Assembly (NCBI RefSeq): GCF_002096335.1
Contig: NZ_NCUW01000024.1
Span: forward strand, 1 to 64,000
Direction of reading: 5' to 3'
Source of the DNA: Streptococcus oralis subsp. dentisani
Lineage (GTDB): Bacteria > Bacillota > Bacilli > Lactobacillales > Streptococcaceae
Length of the DNA: 64,000 bases
Part shown: one piece after another, positions 43,413 through 52,687 of the stretch
Layout of the letters: the number at the start of each line of letters is the position of its first letter
Numbering within the stretch: position 1 is the stretch's first letter
Translations under genes and position numbers: made by a program
The notes under the pieces: generated by a model
Database searches by the model: none
The model's input: only the letters and a program-made list of their open reading frames with translations
Told to the model about the DNA's origin: nothing

Positions 43413-43441
43413 TTTACATAAATTGACAAACGTGCTATACT
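43413..43441 (+). promoter_or_regulatory. Promoter of the rimP-nusA-infB operon
   Basis: TTTACA (43413-43418) and extended -10 TGCTATACT (TATACT 43436-43441), spacer 17. A better-looking TTGACA at 43423-43428 is only seven bases from the -10 and cannot be its -35. Confidence 0.75.
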
Positions 43442-43464
43442 GATAGTAAGAATATGAGAAAGAG

Positions 43465-43489
43465 AGGCGGGGAAATATCTTCGCCTCTT
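43465..43489 (+). promoter_or_regulatory. Leader hairpin before rimP
   Basis: GAGGCG (about 43465-43470) and CGCCTC (about 43483-43488) form a stem around an A/T loop, just before the AGGAGG ribosome site at 43497-43502. It may tune translation of rimP. Confidence 0.5.
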
Positions 43490-43501
43490 GCTTATGAGGA
43501 G

Positions 43502-43981
43502 GTGGACGCAATCGCAACAATCGTAGAATTAGTCAGAGAAGTTGTAGAACCTGTCATCCAAGCGCCTTTCGAACTCGTGGATATCGAGTATGGAAAGATT
43601 GGCAGTGACATGATTCTCAGTATTTTTGTAGATAAACCCGAAGGAATTACCTTGAACGACACGGCAGACTTGACAGAAATCATCAGTCCTGTCCTAGACA
43701 CCATCAAGCCTGATCCCTTCCCAGAACAATATTTCCTAGAAATCACCAGTCCAGGCTTGGAACGTCCTTTGAAAACCAAGGATGCTGTCGCTGGAGCAGT
43801 TGGGAAATACATCCATGTCGGGCTCTACCAAGCCATCGATAAGCAAAAAGTCTTTGAAGGAACCTTGGTATCCTTTGAAGAGGACGAGTTGACCATGGAA
43901 TATATGGACAAGACACGTAAGAAAACCGTCCAAATTCCATACAGTTTAGTATCAAAAGCACGTTTAGCAGTAAAACTATAG
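43502..43981 (+). CDS. rimP: Ribosome maturation factor RimP
   Basis: A 159-residue protein needed for 30S maturation. The N-terminal domain has the pattern [11 protein letters not shown] and [18 protein letters not shown]; the C-terminal SH3-like domain is at about 85-159. The start is uncertain. The usual annotation is GTG 43502, but AGGAGG (43497-43502) overlaps that codon. An ATC at 43511 is placed exactly eight bases after AGGAGG, and an ATG at 43454 would add 16 residues. It is the first gene of the nusA-infB operon. Confidence 0.9.
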   Translation: MDAIATIVELVREVVEPVIQAPFELVDIEYGKIGSDMILSIFVDKPEGITLNDTADLTEIISPVLDTIKPDPFPEQYFLEITSPGLERPLKTKDAVAGAVGKYIHVGLYQAIDKQKVFEGTLVSFEEDELTMEYMDKTRKKTVQIPYSLVSKARLAVKL

Positions 43982-44023
43982 AAAAGAAAGGATAGCTTTT
44001 GAGGATTCAAAAGTAAAAAGAAC

Positions 44024-45160
44024 ATGAGTAAAGAAATGCTAGAGGCCTTCCGCATTTTGGAAGAAGACAAGGGAATCAAAAAAGAAGACATCATCGACGC
44101 AGTAGTAGAGTCGCTTCGTTCCGCTTATCGCAGACGCTATGGTCAATCTGACAGTGTAGCCATCGACTTCAATGAAAAGACAGGTGACTTTACTGTCTAT
44201 ACTGTTCGTGAAGTTGTTGATGAAGTATTTGATAGTCGTTTGGAAATCAGCTTGAAAGATGCCCTTGCCATTAATTCAGCCTATGAGCTTGGTGACAAAA
44301 TCAAGTTTGAAGAAGCACCAGCTGAGTTTGGTCGTGTAGCAGCCCAATCTGCCAAACAAACCATCATGGAAAAAATGCGTAAGCAAACACGTGCCATCAC
44401 TTATAATACATACAAAGAACATGAACAAGAAATCATGTCTGGTACAGTAGAACGTTTCGACAACCGTTTCATCTATGTCAATCTTGGCAGCATCGAAGCG
44501 CAATTGTCAAAACAAGACCAAATCCCTGGAGAAGTATTTGCTTCCCACGATCGTATTGAGGTCTATGTCTACAAGGTTGAAGACAACCCTCGTGGCGTCA
44601 ACGTCTTTGTTAGCCGTAGCCATCCAGAAATGATTAAGCGTTTGATGGAGCAAGAAATTCCAGAAGTCTACGATGGAACTGTTGAAATCATGAGCGTAGC
44701 TCGTGAAGCAGGTGACCGTACCAAGGTTGCCGTTCGTAGCCACAATCCAAACGTGGACGCTATCGGGACAATCGTTGGGCGTGGTGGTGCCAATATTAAG
44801 AAAATCACCAGCAAATTCCACCCAGCTCGTTACGATGCCAAGAGCGATCGCATGATTCCTGTCGAAGAAAACATCGACGTTATTGAGTGGGTAGCAGATC
44901 CAGCTGAGTTCATCTACAATGCCATCGCACCTGCAGAGGTTGACCAAGTTATCTTTGATGAAAATGACAGCAAACGTGCCTTGGTCGTTGTACCTGATAA
45001 CAAACTTTCTCTTGCTATCGGTCGTCGTGGACAAAACGTTCGCTTGGCGGCTCACTTGACGGGTTACCGTATCGATATCAAGTCTGCCAGCGAATTTGAA
45101 GCTATGGAAGAAGCAGGTCAAATTGATTATGCAGATGTAGATGAATTGATCGAAGAATAA
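44024..45160 (+). CDS. nusA: Transcription termination/antitermination factor NusA
   Basis: A 378-residue protein: an RNA-polymerase-binding domain (1-125), an S1 domain (about 132-200, SGTVERFDNRFIYVNLG) and two KH domains (about 230-345, with DAIGTIVGRGGANIKKI and SLAIGRRGQNVRLA). It modulates pausing and termination. It lacks the E. coli C-terminal repeats, as normal for Firmicutes. It lies 42 bases after rimP and 21 before ylxR. Confidence 0.97.
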   Translation: MSKEMLEAFRILEEDKGIKKEDIIDAVVESLRSAYRRRYGQSDSVAIDFNEKTGDFTVYTVREVVDEVFDSRLEISLKDALAINSAYELGDKIKFEEAPAEFGRVAAQSAKQTIMEKMRKQTRAITYNTYKEHEQEIMSGTVERFDNRFIYVNLGSIEAQLSKQDQIPGEVFASHDRIEVYVYKVEDNPRGVNVFVSRSHPEMIKRLMEQEIPEVYDGTVEIMSVAREAGDRTKVAVRSHNPNVDAIGTIVGRGGANIKKITSKFHPARYDAKSDRMIPVEENIDVIEWVADPAEFIYNAIAPAEVDQVIFDENDSKRALVVVPDNKLSLAIGRRGQNVRLAAHLTGYRIDIKSASEFEAMEEAGQIDYADVDELIEE

Positions 45161-45181
45161 AAGCTGCTAGAGGAGGGAAAG

Positions 45182-45475
45182 ATGAAAACAAGAAAAATCC
45201 CTTTGCGCAAGTCTGTTGTGTCCAACGAAGTGATTGACAAGCGTGATTTGCTCCGCATTGTCAAGAACAAAGAAGGAGAGATCTTTATCGATCCGACAGG
45301 CAAGGCCAATGGCCGTGGCGCTTATATCAAGCTAGACAATGCAGAAGCCCTAGAGGCAAAAAAGAAGAAAGTCTTTAACCGTAGCTTTAACATGGAAGTG
45401 GAAGAAAGCTTTTATGACGAGTTGATCGCCTATGTGGATCACAAAGTAAAAAGAAGAGAGTTAGGACTTGAATAA
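45182..45475 (+). CDS. ylxR: YlxR/RnpM family RNA-binding protein
   Basis: A 97-residue YlxR (DUF448) protein. The RKIPLRKSVVSNE start, then KRDLLRIVKNKEGEIFIDPTGKANGRGAYI (about 20-49) are diagnostic. In B. subtilis and streptococci it has been reported to bind RNase P RNA (name RnpM). AGAGGAGGGAAAG precedes the ATG. It overlaps the L7Ae-like gene by eight bases. Confidence 0.92.
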   Translation: MKTRKIPLRKSVVSNEVIDKRDLLRIVKNKEGEIFIDPTGKANGRGAYIKLDNAEALEAKKKKVFNRSFNMEVEESFYDELIAYVDHKVKRRELGLE

Positions 45476-45767
45476 GCAAAAAGTAAGCAATCTCTTGGGT
45501 CTTGCTCAACGAGCAGGCCGGATCATATCGGGTGAGGAATTGGTGGTCAAGGCTATCCAAGAACAGAAAGCCAAGCTAGTCTTTCTAGCCCATGATGCTG
45601 GTCCCAATCTAACCAAGAAGATTCAAGATAAAAGTGACTATTATCAAGTAGAAGTTATAACCGTGTTTTCAACACTGGAATTAAGCATAGCAGTCGGAAA
45701 ATCTAGAAAGGTTTTGGCTGTGACAGATGCTGGATTTACAAAGAAAATGAGGTCTCTTATGGAATAG
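45468..45767 (+). CDS. YlxQ-like ribosomal L7Ae family protein
   Basis: A 99-residue L7Ae/YlxQ protein that binds kink-turn RNA. Typical features are [22 protein letters not shown] (9-30) and [16 protein letters not shown]. It begins with TTG at 45468 overlapping the ylxR end; GAAGAGAGTTAG is upstream. It is part of the nusA-infB operon, with infB 16 bases downstream. Confidence 0.88.
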   Translation: MNKQKVSNLLGLAQRAGRIISGEELVVKAIQEQKAKLVFLAHDAGPNLTKKIQDKSDYYQVEVITVFSTLELSIAVGKSRKVLAVTDAGFTKKMRSLME

Positions 45768-45783
45768 AAGAGGAGGACATGAT

Positions 45784-48570
45784 TTGTCTAAGAAAAGATT
45801 GTACGAAATCGCAAAAGAACTTGGAAAAGAAAGTAAAGAAGTTGTAGCGCGTGCAAAAGAGTTGGGTTTGGATGTAAAAAGCCACTCATCGAGCGTAGAA
45901 GCTGCCGCTGCTGAGCAAATTGCTGCTAGTTTTAAACCTGCACCTGCTCCTAAGGCAGAAGCAAAACCTGCAGCACCAAAAGCAAGTGTAGAAAAGAAAG
46001 CAGAAAAGTCTGTTTCGGATAAACCAGTTGTCGCTAAGGAAGAAAGCAAACCAGCTACACCTGCAGCTCCTAAGGAAGAAAAAGTGGTGGCTGCAAGACC
46101 GCAGAGCCGAAACTTCAAGGCGGAGCGTGAGGCGCGTGCCAAAGAGCAGGCAGAGCGACGCAAACAAAACAAGGGCAACAACCGTGACCAACAACAAAAC
46201 GGTAACCGTCCGAAAAACGACGGCCGTAATGGTGGCAAACCTGGTCAAGGAAACCGCGACAATCGCCGTTTTAACGACCAAGGGAAGAAACCACAAGGTC
46301 AAGGAAATCGTGGCAATGATCGCCGTCAGCAACAAGACTTCCAGCCAAAACCAGCTGGACCACGTGTTGACTTTAAAGCCCGTGCAGCAGCCCTAAAAGC
46401 AGAGCAAAATGCAGAGTACGCACGCTCAAGCGAGGAGCGCTTCAAACAATCGCAAGCTGCTAAAGAAGCTTTGGCTCAAGCTAATAAACGCAAGGAGCCT
46501 GAGGAAATCTTTGAGGAAGCTGCTAAGTTAGCTGAACAAACTCAGCCAGCCGTAACAGTAGCTCCTGTAGCGAAAGAAGCGCCAGTGGATACACGTCGTA
46601 AAAAACAAGCTCGACCAGACAAAGAACGTGACGATTATGATCACGAAGAAGATGGTCCTAGAAAACAACAAAAGAATCGAAGTAGTCAGAATCAAGTGAG
46701 AAATCAAAGAAATAGTAACTGGAATAACAACAAGAAAAATAAAAAAGGCAACAAGCAAAATAACCGCAATCAGGCACCAAAACCTGTTACAGAACGTAAG
46801 TTCCATGAATTGCCAACAGAATTTGAATATACAGATGGTATGACTGTTGCGGAAATCGCAAAACGGATCAAACGTGAACCAGCTGAAATCGTTAAGAAAC
46901 TCTTTATGATGGGTGTTATGGCCACACAAAACCAATCTTTGGATGGAGAAACCATTGAACTCCTATTGGTAGATTATGGTATCGAAGCCAAACAAAAGGT
47001 TGAAGTGGACAATGCGGACATCGAACGTTTCTTTGTCGAAGATGGTTATCTCAATGAAGATGAATTGGTTGAGCGTCCACCAGTTGTAACCATCATGGGA
47101 CACGTTGACCACGGTAAAACAACCCTTCTAGATACCCTTCGTAACTCTCGTGTTGCAACAGGAGAAGCAGGTGGAATCACGCAGCATATCGGTGCCTACC
47201 AAATCGTTGAAAATGGCAAGAAGATTACCTTCCTTGATACACCAGGACACGCGGCCTTTACATCGATGCGTGCGCGTGGTGCATCTGTTACCGATATTAC
47301 CATCTTGGTCGTAGCAGCAGACGACGGTGTTATGCCTCAAACTATCGAAGCCATCAACCACTCAAAAGCAGCCAACGTCCCAATCATCGTAGCCATCAAC
47401 AAGATTGATAAACCAGGTGCCAACCCAGAACGCGTTATCGGTGAATTGGCAGAGCATGGTGTCATGTCAACAGCTTGGGGTGGGGACTCTGAGTTTGTCG
47501 AAATTTCAGCTAAGTTCAATCAAAATATCGATGAACTCTTGGAAACAGTCCTTCTTGTGGCTGAAATCCAAGAACTCAAGGCAGACCCAACAGTTCGTGC
47601 GATCGGTACGGTTATCGAAGCTCGCTTGGATAAAGGAAAAGGTGCGGTTGCAACCCTTCTTGTTCAACAAGGTACTTTGAATGTTCAAGACCCAATTGTT
47701 GTCGGAAATACCTTCGGTCGAGTCCGTGCCATGACCAATGACCTTGGTCGTCGTGTCAAGGTTGCAGGACCATCAACACCAGTTTCTATCACAGGTTTGA
47801 ACGAAGCGCCAATGGCGGGTGACCACTTTGCTGTTTACGAAGATGAAAAATCTGCGCGTGCAGCAGGTGAAGAACGTGCCAAACGTGCCCTTATGAAACA
47901 ACGTCAAGCAACGCAACGTGTCAGCCTTGAAAACCTCTTTGATACACTTAAAGCTGGTGAACTCAAGTCAGTTAACGTTATCATCAAGGCCGACGTACAA
48001 GGTTCTGTCGAAGCCCTTTCTGCCTCACTTCAAAAGATTGACGTAGAAGGTGTCAAAGTTACCATCGTCCACTCAGCGGTTGGTGCCATCAATGAATCTG
48101 ACGTGACTCTTGCGGAAGCTTCAAATGCCTTTATCATCGGTTTCAATGTGCGCCCTACACCACAAGCGCGTCAACAAGCAGAAGCAGACGATGTGGAAAT
48201 CCGTCTCCACAGCATTATCTACAAGGTTATCGAAGAGATGGAAGAAGCCATGAAAGGGATGTTGGATCCTGAATTCGAAGAAAAAATCATCGGTGAAGCG
48301 GTTATCCGTGAAACCTTCAAGGTGTCCAAAGTGGGAACCATCGGTGGATTCATGGTTACAAGTGGTAAGGTTACCCGTGACTCTAAAGTCCGTGTCATCC
48401 GTGACGGCGTCGTTATCTATGATGGCGAACTCGCAAGCTTGAAACACTACAAAGATGATGTCAAAGAAGTTACTAACGGTCGTGAAGGTGGATTGATGAT
48501 CGACGGCTACAATGATATCAAGATGGATGATGTCATTGAGGCTTATGTCATGGAAGAAATTAAGAGATAA
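45784..48570 (+). CDS. infB: Translation initiation factor IF-2
   Basis: A 928-residue GTPase that places fMet-tRNA on the 30S subunit. Residues 1-345 are the long, charged, N/Q/R/K-rich N-terminal region with a repeat-like DNA composition. The G domain starts at about 430 with [12 protein letters not shown] (G1), then DTPGHAAF (G3) and NKIDKP (G4). The C-terminal domains bind the initiator tRNA. The start codon is TTG at 45784, preceded by AGAGGAGGAC at good spacing. Confidence 0.97.
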   Translation: MSKKRLYEIAKELGKESKEVVARAKELGLDVKSHSSSVEAAAAEQIAASFKPAPAPKAEAKPAAPKASVEKKAEKSVSDKPVVAKEESKPATPAAPKEEKVVAARPQSRNFKAEREARAKEQAERRKQNKGNNRDQQQNGNRPKNDGRNGGKPGQGNRDNRRFNDQGKKPQGQGNRGNDRRQQQDFQPKPAGPRVDFKARAAALKAEQNAEYARSSEERFKQSQAAKEALAQANKRKEPEEIFEEAAKLAEQTQPAVTVAPVAKEAPVDTRRKKQARPDKERDDYDHEEDGPRKQQKNRSSQNQVRNQRNSNWNNNKKNKKGNKQNNRNQAPKPVTERKFHELPTEFEYTDGMTVAEIAKRIKREPAEIVKKLFMMGVMATQNQSLDGETIELLLVDYGIEAKQKVEVDNADIERFFVEDGYLNEDELVERPPVVTIMGHVDHGKTTLLDTLRNSRVATGEAGGITQHIGAYQIVENGKKITFLDTPGHAAFTSMRARGASVTDITILVVAADDGVMPQTIEAINHSKAANVPIIVAINKIDKPGANPERVIGELAEHGVMSTAWGGDSEFVEISAKFNQNIDELLETVLLVAEIQELKADPTVRAIGTVIEARLDKGKGAVATLLVQQGTLNVQDPIVVGNTFGRVRAMTNDLGRRVKVAGPSTPVSITGLNEAPMAGDHFAVYEDEKSARAAGEERAKRALMKQRQATQRVSLENLFDTLKAGELKSVNVIIKADVQGSVEALSASLQKIDVEGVKVTIVHSAVGAINESDVTLAEASNAFIIGFNVRPTPQARQQAEADDVEIRLHSIIYKVIEEMEEAMKGMLDPEFEEKIIGEAVIRETFKVSKVGTIGGFMVTSGKVTRDSKVRVIRDGVVIYDGELASLKHYKDDVKEVTNGREGGLMIDGYNDIKMDDVIEAYVMEEIKR

Positions 48571-48716
48571 TAGAGAAACGATAGCTCATTTGACTCGTTG
48601 TCAACAGCGCCTTGATGAACTTCAGTTCTATCAAAGGCTTGTTTCCTAGATTCAAATGGCTCTTGTTCCTCTATCTATTAGAAATAGCTAGGTCTGCTGG
48701 CCTAGCTTTTGGTTCA
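48571..48716 (+). other. Structured spacer between infB and rbfA
   Basis: GAGAAACGATAGCTCATTTGA pairs imperfectly with TCAAATGGCTCTTGTTCCTC around an inner stem GCCTTGAT with ATCAAAGGC, giving a hairpin of about 100 bases. A second hairpin, AGCTAGG with CCTAGCT, follows with a short T-run at about 48686-48715. It may attenuate or process the transcript ahead of rbfA. Confidence 0.55.
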
Positions 48717-48739
48717 TTATAAAAGTGAAAGGAAGAAAC

Positions 48740-49090
48740 ATGGCAAATCATTTCCGTACGGATCGTGTGGGCATGGAAATCAAGCGTGAAGTCAATGAGA
48801 TTTTGCAAAAGAAAGTCCGTGATCCTCGTGTCCAAGGTGTGACCATCACAGATGTTCAGATGCTGGGGGACCTATCTGTTGCCAAGGTTTACTACACCAT
48901 TTTGAGTAACCTTGCTTCGGATAACCAAAAAGCTCAGATTGGGCTTGAAAAAGCAACTGGTACCATCAAACGTGAACTTGGTCGCAATTTGAAATTGTAC
49001 AAAATCCCAGATTTGACCTTCGTCAAAGACGAATCCATCGAATATGGAAACAAGATTGACGAAATGCTACGTAATCTGGATAAGAATTAA
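48740..49090 (+). CDS. rbfA: Ribosome-binding factor A
   Basis: A 116-residue KH-type protein needed for 16S 5'-end maturation. [20 protein letters not shown] and [16 protein letters not shown] (about 30-45) are family features. The ATG at 48740 follows AAAGGAAG; an upstream frame opening at 48725 lies in the spacer. It is the last gene of the operon. Confidence 0.95.
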   Translation: MANHFRTDRVGMEIKREVNEILQKKVRDPRVQGVTITDVQMLGDLSVAKVYYTILSNLASDNQKAQIGLEKATGTIKRELGRNLKLYKIPDLTFVKDESIEYGNKIDEMLRNLDKN

Positions 49091-49091
49091 G

Positions 49092-49121
49092 AAAGAGGGA
49101 TTGACCCTCTTTTTTCTTTTC
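49092..49121 (+). terminator. Terminator after rbfA
   Basis: AAAGAGGG pairs with CCCTCTTT around loop ATTGA and is followed by TTTTCTTTTC. Confidence 0.88.
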
Positions 49122-49241
49122 AGAGTAGTCTGTTTGCTAATCATCGATATGTTGCACTTGTAAAACGCAGTTTAAAAAATTTGTAAATTTCAAATAGTAT
49201 GATATGATAAAGCATAATATGAATGAAAAATGGAGATACAA

Positions 49242-50020
49242 ATGGCTAAACAAGATATAGCTATGCAAGTATTGCAACAAGTGGTGAAACTTCCCGTAGT
49301 CAAAGTTGATCGAGAGAAATTTTTGGTGGAAAAATTTTCCAAGGAATTAGATCGCAAGGATATTGCAACCTTATTAGAACAAGGACCGACTTCATTGTTG
49401 CCTCAGGAAAGCTTGGATCGAGTGGCAAAGGCCTGTATTAAGGACAACGTCTTGTTGGCCAGCGGAACTTCGGTATTGGCAGGTTTACCTGGAGGCTAGC
49501 CATGGCAATTACTATTCCAACAGATGTAGCACAGTTTTACGCTTTCTCATTAAAACTAGCTCAAGAACTAGGGTATATTTACGGATTTGATGATCTATGG
49601 GCATCGCGCAATGAGTTGAGCGAAGATGCTAAAAACACACTCTTACTGTATCTTGGTGTGATGCTGGGAGTAAATGGTGCAGGTGCCCTGCTTCGATCAG
49701 GCGGAGTGACAGTAGCCAAACAAGTCATAAAAGTAGTGAATAAGAAAGCTTTGACAAAGACGCTCTGGTATCCTATTTTAGAGAGAATTTTGAAAATTTT
49801 TGGTGTTAATCTGACAAAAGGAGGTTTAGCCAAAGGAATGGGGAAAGTGATTCCTATCCTAGGCGGAGTCATTTCTGGTGGCTTAACCTTTGCGACCATG
49901 AAGCCGATGGGAGAAAGATTGCAACAGGAATTGTCCAAACTAGTTAACTACAATGAAGTTCAATATCAAAAAGATGTTGATATTATCCGAAAAGAAGTAG
50001 AAATCATCGAAGGTGAGTAA
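49242..50020 (+). pseudogene. EcsC-family protein split by an apparent one-base deletion
   Basis: Two adjacent frames form one EcsC-family protein. 49242-49499 (85 residues) ends with VLAGLPGG and a TAG at 49497. 49502-50020 (172 residues) continues with MAITIPTDVAQFYAFSLKLAQELGYIYGF. One extra T in GGCTAGCC (49494-49501), read as GGC-TTA-GCC-ATG, would give GLPGGLAMAITIPTDVAQFY, the usual EcsC junction, and a 259-residue protein. Both halves keep good codon use, and the second frame has GGAGG upstream, so two separate products are also possible. The role of EcsC proteins is not defined. Confidence 0.7.
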
Positions 50021-50021
50021 G

Positions 50022-50195
50022 ATGGGTCTCATAAAAATGATAGCTAAAACTTATGGGAATTACTTTTTTACGATGCAAGGTTTAAAAGTGATGAAAAAAG
50101 ATGACAATCTTGTTGTTGGTCTAGGGAAGTTATTTCTTGTAGATAAGTTAATGGATACGGCTCACTGGTTAGCAAAACCGGAGGATAAAGAATGA
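50022..50195 (+). CDS. Small hypothetical protein behind the EcsC-like gene
   Basis: A 57-residue basic protein (GLIKMIAKTYGNYFFTMQGL, then GLGKLFLVDKLMDTAHWL). It starts right at the end of the EcsC-like frame, ATG 50022, probably by translational coupling. No family recognised. A terminator follows. Confidence 0.55.
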   Translation: MGLIKMIAKTYGNYFFTMQGLKVMKKDDNLVVGLGKLFLVDKLMDTAHWLAKPEDKE

Positions 50196-50231
50196 TTTTT
50201 TTGTTAAAAGAGTCATTTTAAAGAAAAATGA

Positions 50232-50267
50232 AAGAAACTAGCAGGAACTCCACTGCTAGTTTTTTAA
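50232..50267 (+). terminator. Terminator after the EcsC-like cluster
   Basis: AACTAGCAG and CTGCTAGTT pair around GAACTCCA; TTTTTAATC follows. Confidence 0.88.
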
Positions 50268-50329
50268 TCTCTCTCCTTGTGGTATAATAAAACAAGCAAA
50301 ATCATTTTAGAACATACATGGAGGTCGTC

Positions 50330-50563
50330 ATGGACAATATCATCGATGTGTCAATTCCTGTTGCAGAAGTGGTGGACAAGCATCCAGAAGTCTTGGAAAT
50401 TCTAGTGGAGCTGGGTTTTAAACCGCTAGCCAATCCCTTGATGCGAAATACCGTCGGTCGCAAGGTATCGCTCAAACAGGGTTCGAAGCTCGAAGGAACT
50501 CCTATGGACAAGATTGTCCGCACACTGGAAGCGAATGGCTATGAAGTGATTGGATTAGACTAA
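50330..50563 (+). CDS. DUF1858 domain protein
   Basis: A 77-residue protein of the DUF1858 type (VVDKHPEVLEILVELGFKPLANPLMRNTVGRKVSL). DUF1858 proteins precede DUF438/hemerythrin genes in many anaerobes and are of unknown function. The ATG at 50330 follows TGGAGG; the earlier frame opening overlaps that site. TATAAT at 50283-50288 is its -10. Its TAA overlaps the ATG of the next gene. Confidence 0.85.
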   Translation: MDNIIDVSIPVAEVVDKHPEVLEILVELGFKPLANPLMRNTVGRKVSLKQGSKLEGTPMDKIVRTLEANGYEVIGLD

Positions 50564-51897
50564 TGGCAGATGAACGGATTCATATCCTACGGGATATTTT
50601 GTTAGAATTGCACAATGGTGCCTCTCCTGAGTCAGTTCAGGAGCGTTTTGATGCGACCTTTACAGGTGTGTCCGCCATCGAGATTTCCCTCATGGAGCAC
50701 GAGCTGATGAACTCAGACTCAGGTGTTACTTTTGAAGATGTCATGGAGCTCTGTGATGTCCATGCCAATCTTTTTAAAAACGCTGTTAAGGGTGTCGAAG
50801 TGGAGGATACCGAGCATCCTGGCCACCCCGTTCGCGTCTTTAAGGATGAAAATCTGGCTCTCCGGGCTGCCTTGCTTCGCATTCGGAGACTGTTAGATAC
50901 CTATGAGTCTATGGAAGACGAGGAAATGCTGGCAGAGATGCGCAAGGGTTTGGTCCGTCAAATGGGGCTTTTGGGTCAATTTGATATCCACTACCAGCGC
51001 AAGGAAGAGCTCTTCTTTCCCATCATGGAGCGTTATGGACACGATTCCCCTCCCAAAGTTATGTGGGGAGTGGATGACCAGATCAGAGAACTCTTTCAAA
51101 AAGCCCTAACGACAGCTAAGTCACTACCAGAAGTGCCAATTAGCAGTGTAAAAGAAGATTTTGAAGCTTTTGCGACAGAGTTTGAAAGTATGATTTTCAA
51201 GGAAGAGTCCATCCTTCTCATGATTCTCCTCGAGTCCTTCACTCAGGATGACTGGATTCAGATTGCGGAGGAAAGTGATGCCTACGGTTATGCCATCATC
51301 CGTCCGTCTGAGAAATGGGTTCCAGAACGCCAGAGTTTTGTTGAGGAAAAGAGTGCAGAGGAGCCTGTGCAACTAGACACGGCCGAAGGCCAAGTGCAAC
51401 AAGTTATCGATACGCCAGAAGGTCAGTTTACTATTACCTTTACCCCTAAGGAAAAGGAAGCGGTGCTGGACCGTCATAGTCAACAGGCCTTTGGCAATGG
51501 TTATCTCTCCGTCGAGCAGGCCAATCTCATCCTCAATCACCTCCCTATGGAGATCACTTTTGTCAATAAAGACGATATTTTCCAGTATTATAATGACAAT
51601 GCGCCAGCTGATGAGATGATTTTTAAACGGACGCCGTCCCAAGTCGGGCGCAATGTAGAACTCTGCCATCCGCCCAAGTACCTAGACAAGGTGAAGGCTG
51701 TTATGAAAGGTCTTCGTGAAGGAGTCAAGGACAAATATGAAATGTGGTTCAAGTCGGAGTCGCGAGGCAAGTTTGTCCACATCACCTATGCTGCGGTACA
51801 CGATGAAAACGGGGAATTCCAAGGCGTGCTAGAGTATGTTCAGGATATCCAGCCCTACCGTGAGATTGATACGGACTATTTCCGTGGATTAGAATAA
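50563..51897 (+). CDS. DUF438 protein with hemerythrin-like and PAS domains
   Basis: A 444-residue protein. DUF438 lies at about 1-75, a hemerythrin HHE-like helix bundle at about 85-230 (EHPGHPVRVF, then HYQRKEELFFPIMERYGHD), and a PAS domain at about 310-435 (LPMEITFVNKDDIFQYYND, then HPPKYLDKVKAVMKGL). The His and Glu residues could hold a di-iron site for O2 or NO, which would make it a redox sensor; that is inference. It is translationally coupled to the DUF1858 gene. Confidence 0.85.
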   Translation: MADERIHILRDILLELHNGASPESVQERFDATFTGVSAIEISLMEHELMNSDSGVTFEDVMELCDVHANLFKNAVKGVEVEDTEHPGHPVRVFKDENLALRAALLRIRRLLDTYESMEDEEMLAEMRKGLVRQMGLLGQFDIHYQRKEELFFPIMERYGHDSPPKVMWGVDDQIRELFQKALTTAKSLPEVPISSVKEDFEAFATEFESMIFKEESILLMILLESFTQDDWIQIAEESDAYGYAIIRPSEKWVPERQSFVEEKSAEEPVQLDTAEGQVQQVIDTPEGQFTITFTPKEKEAVLDRHSQQAFGNGYLSVEQANLILNHLPMEITFVNKDDIFQYYNDNAPADEMIFKRTPSQVGRNVELCHPPKYLDKVKAVMKGLREGVKDKYEMWFKSESRGKFVHITYAAVHDENGEFQGVLEYVQDIQPYREIDTDYFRGLE

Positions 51898-51906
51898 GGA
51901 GAATCA

Positions 51907-52161
51907 ATGAGTTACGAACAGGAATTTATGAAGGAATTTGAAGCTTGGGTCAATACCCAGATCATGATCAACGACATGGCGCACAAGGAAAGTCAAAAAG
52001 TCTACGAAGAAGACCAAGACGAGCGTGCCAAAGATGCCATGATTCGCTACGAGAGCCGTTTGGATGCTTATCAGTTCTTGCTTGGTAAGTTTGAAAATTT
52101 CAAGGCAGGCAAGAGATTCCATGACTTGCCAGAAGGCTTGTTTGGTGAGAGAAACTATTAA
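51907..52161 (+). CDS. DUF1912 family protein
   Basis: An 84-residue helical, acidic protein (YEQEFMKEFEAWVNTQIMIND, then DAYQFLLGKFENFKAGKRFHDLPEG) matching the DUF1912 family of streptococci. The function is not known. It begins nine bases after the DUF438 gene with AAGGAGAATCA as ribosome site, so the three genes are one operon. Confidence 0.85.
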   Translation: MSYEQEFMKEFEAWVNTQIMINDMAHKESQKVYEEDQDERAKDAMIRYESRLDAYQFLLGKFENFKAGKRFHDLPEGLFGERNY

Positions 52162-52258
52162 AATACAGATACTTTCTTGATTTTTTCCCAAAATCTTGAT
52201 AGAATATCTTTATTAAATCCTTGTCAGAGCAGGGATTTTTTATTGAAAGGATTTTATC

Positions 52259-52654
52259 ATGTCAAAGAAACTCCAACGTAAAAAACAATTGCGAAATAGC
52301 CTTCGTCGCTCAGGTGCCTTTTCAAATACGGTGACCAAGGTTGTCGAAGAGACCAAGAAAGTCGTGAAACACGCAGAAAAATCTGCCAGCGAAGCAGGAA
52401 AAGTTGTCTCTAAAAAAGTGGAACAAGCAGTAGAAGCGACTAAGGAACAAGCTCAAAAAGTAGCCAATTCAGTAGAAGATTTCGCAGCTACTTTGGGTGG
52501 TCTCTCAGTAGATCGTGCTAAGACTTTCTATGATGAAGGCATCAAGTCGGCTGCTGACTTTAAAAATTGGACTGAAAAAGAACTCCTTGCCTTGAAAGGA
52601 ATTGGCCCAGCTACCATTAAGAAATTAAAAGAACAAGGAATCAGCTTCAAGTAA
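52259..52654 (+). CDS. Helix-hairpin-helix protein with Ala/Lys-rich region
   Basis: A 131-residue protein. Residues 1-20 are very basic (KKLQRKKQLRNSLRR), 25-80 form a Lys/Ala/Val/Glu-rich helical region like LEA or histone-H1-type tails, and the C-terminus (about 85-131) is a helix-hairpin-helix pair (LLALKGIGPATIKKLKEQG) that probably binds DNA or RNA. GAAAGGA precedes the ATG. I know no experimental role. Confidence 0.75.
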   Translation: MSKKLQRKKQLRNSLRRSGAFSNTVTKVVEETKKVVKHAEKSASEAGKVVSKKVEQAVEATKEQAQKVANSVEDFAATLGGLSVDRAKTFYDEGIKSAADFKNWTEKELLALKGIGPATIKKLKEQGISFK

Positions 52655-52687
52655 TTTTTCTTGTCCCTTGCATTTCCGTCAAAAACT

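Noticed and set aside
43423-43428. TTGACA upstream of rimP as a -35
   Set aside because: Only seven bases from the -10 TATACT; TTTACA at 43413-43418 has the correct 17-base spacer.
44507-45121. 204-codon minus-strand frame opposite nusA
   Set aside because: Shadow of a strongly codon-biased gene; no ribosome site.
45681-46238. Long minus-strand open frame opposite the start of infB
   Set aside because: It follows from the biased A/K/E/Q composition of the IF-2 N-terminal region; no ribosome site or domain, and infB is certain.
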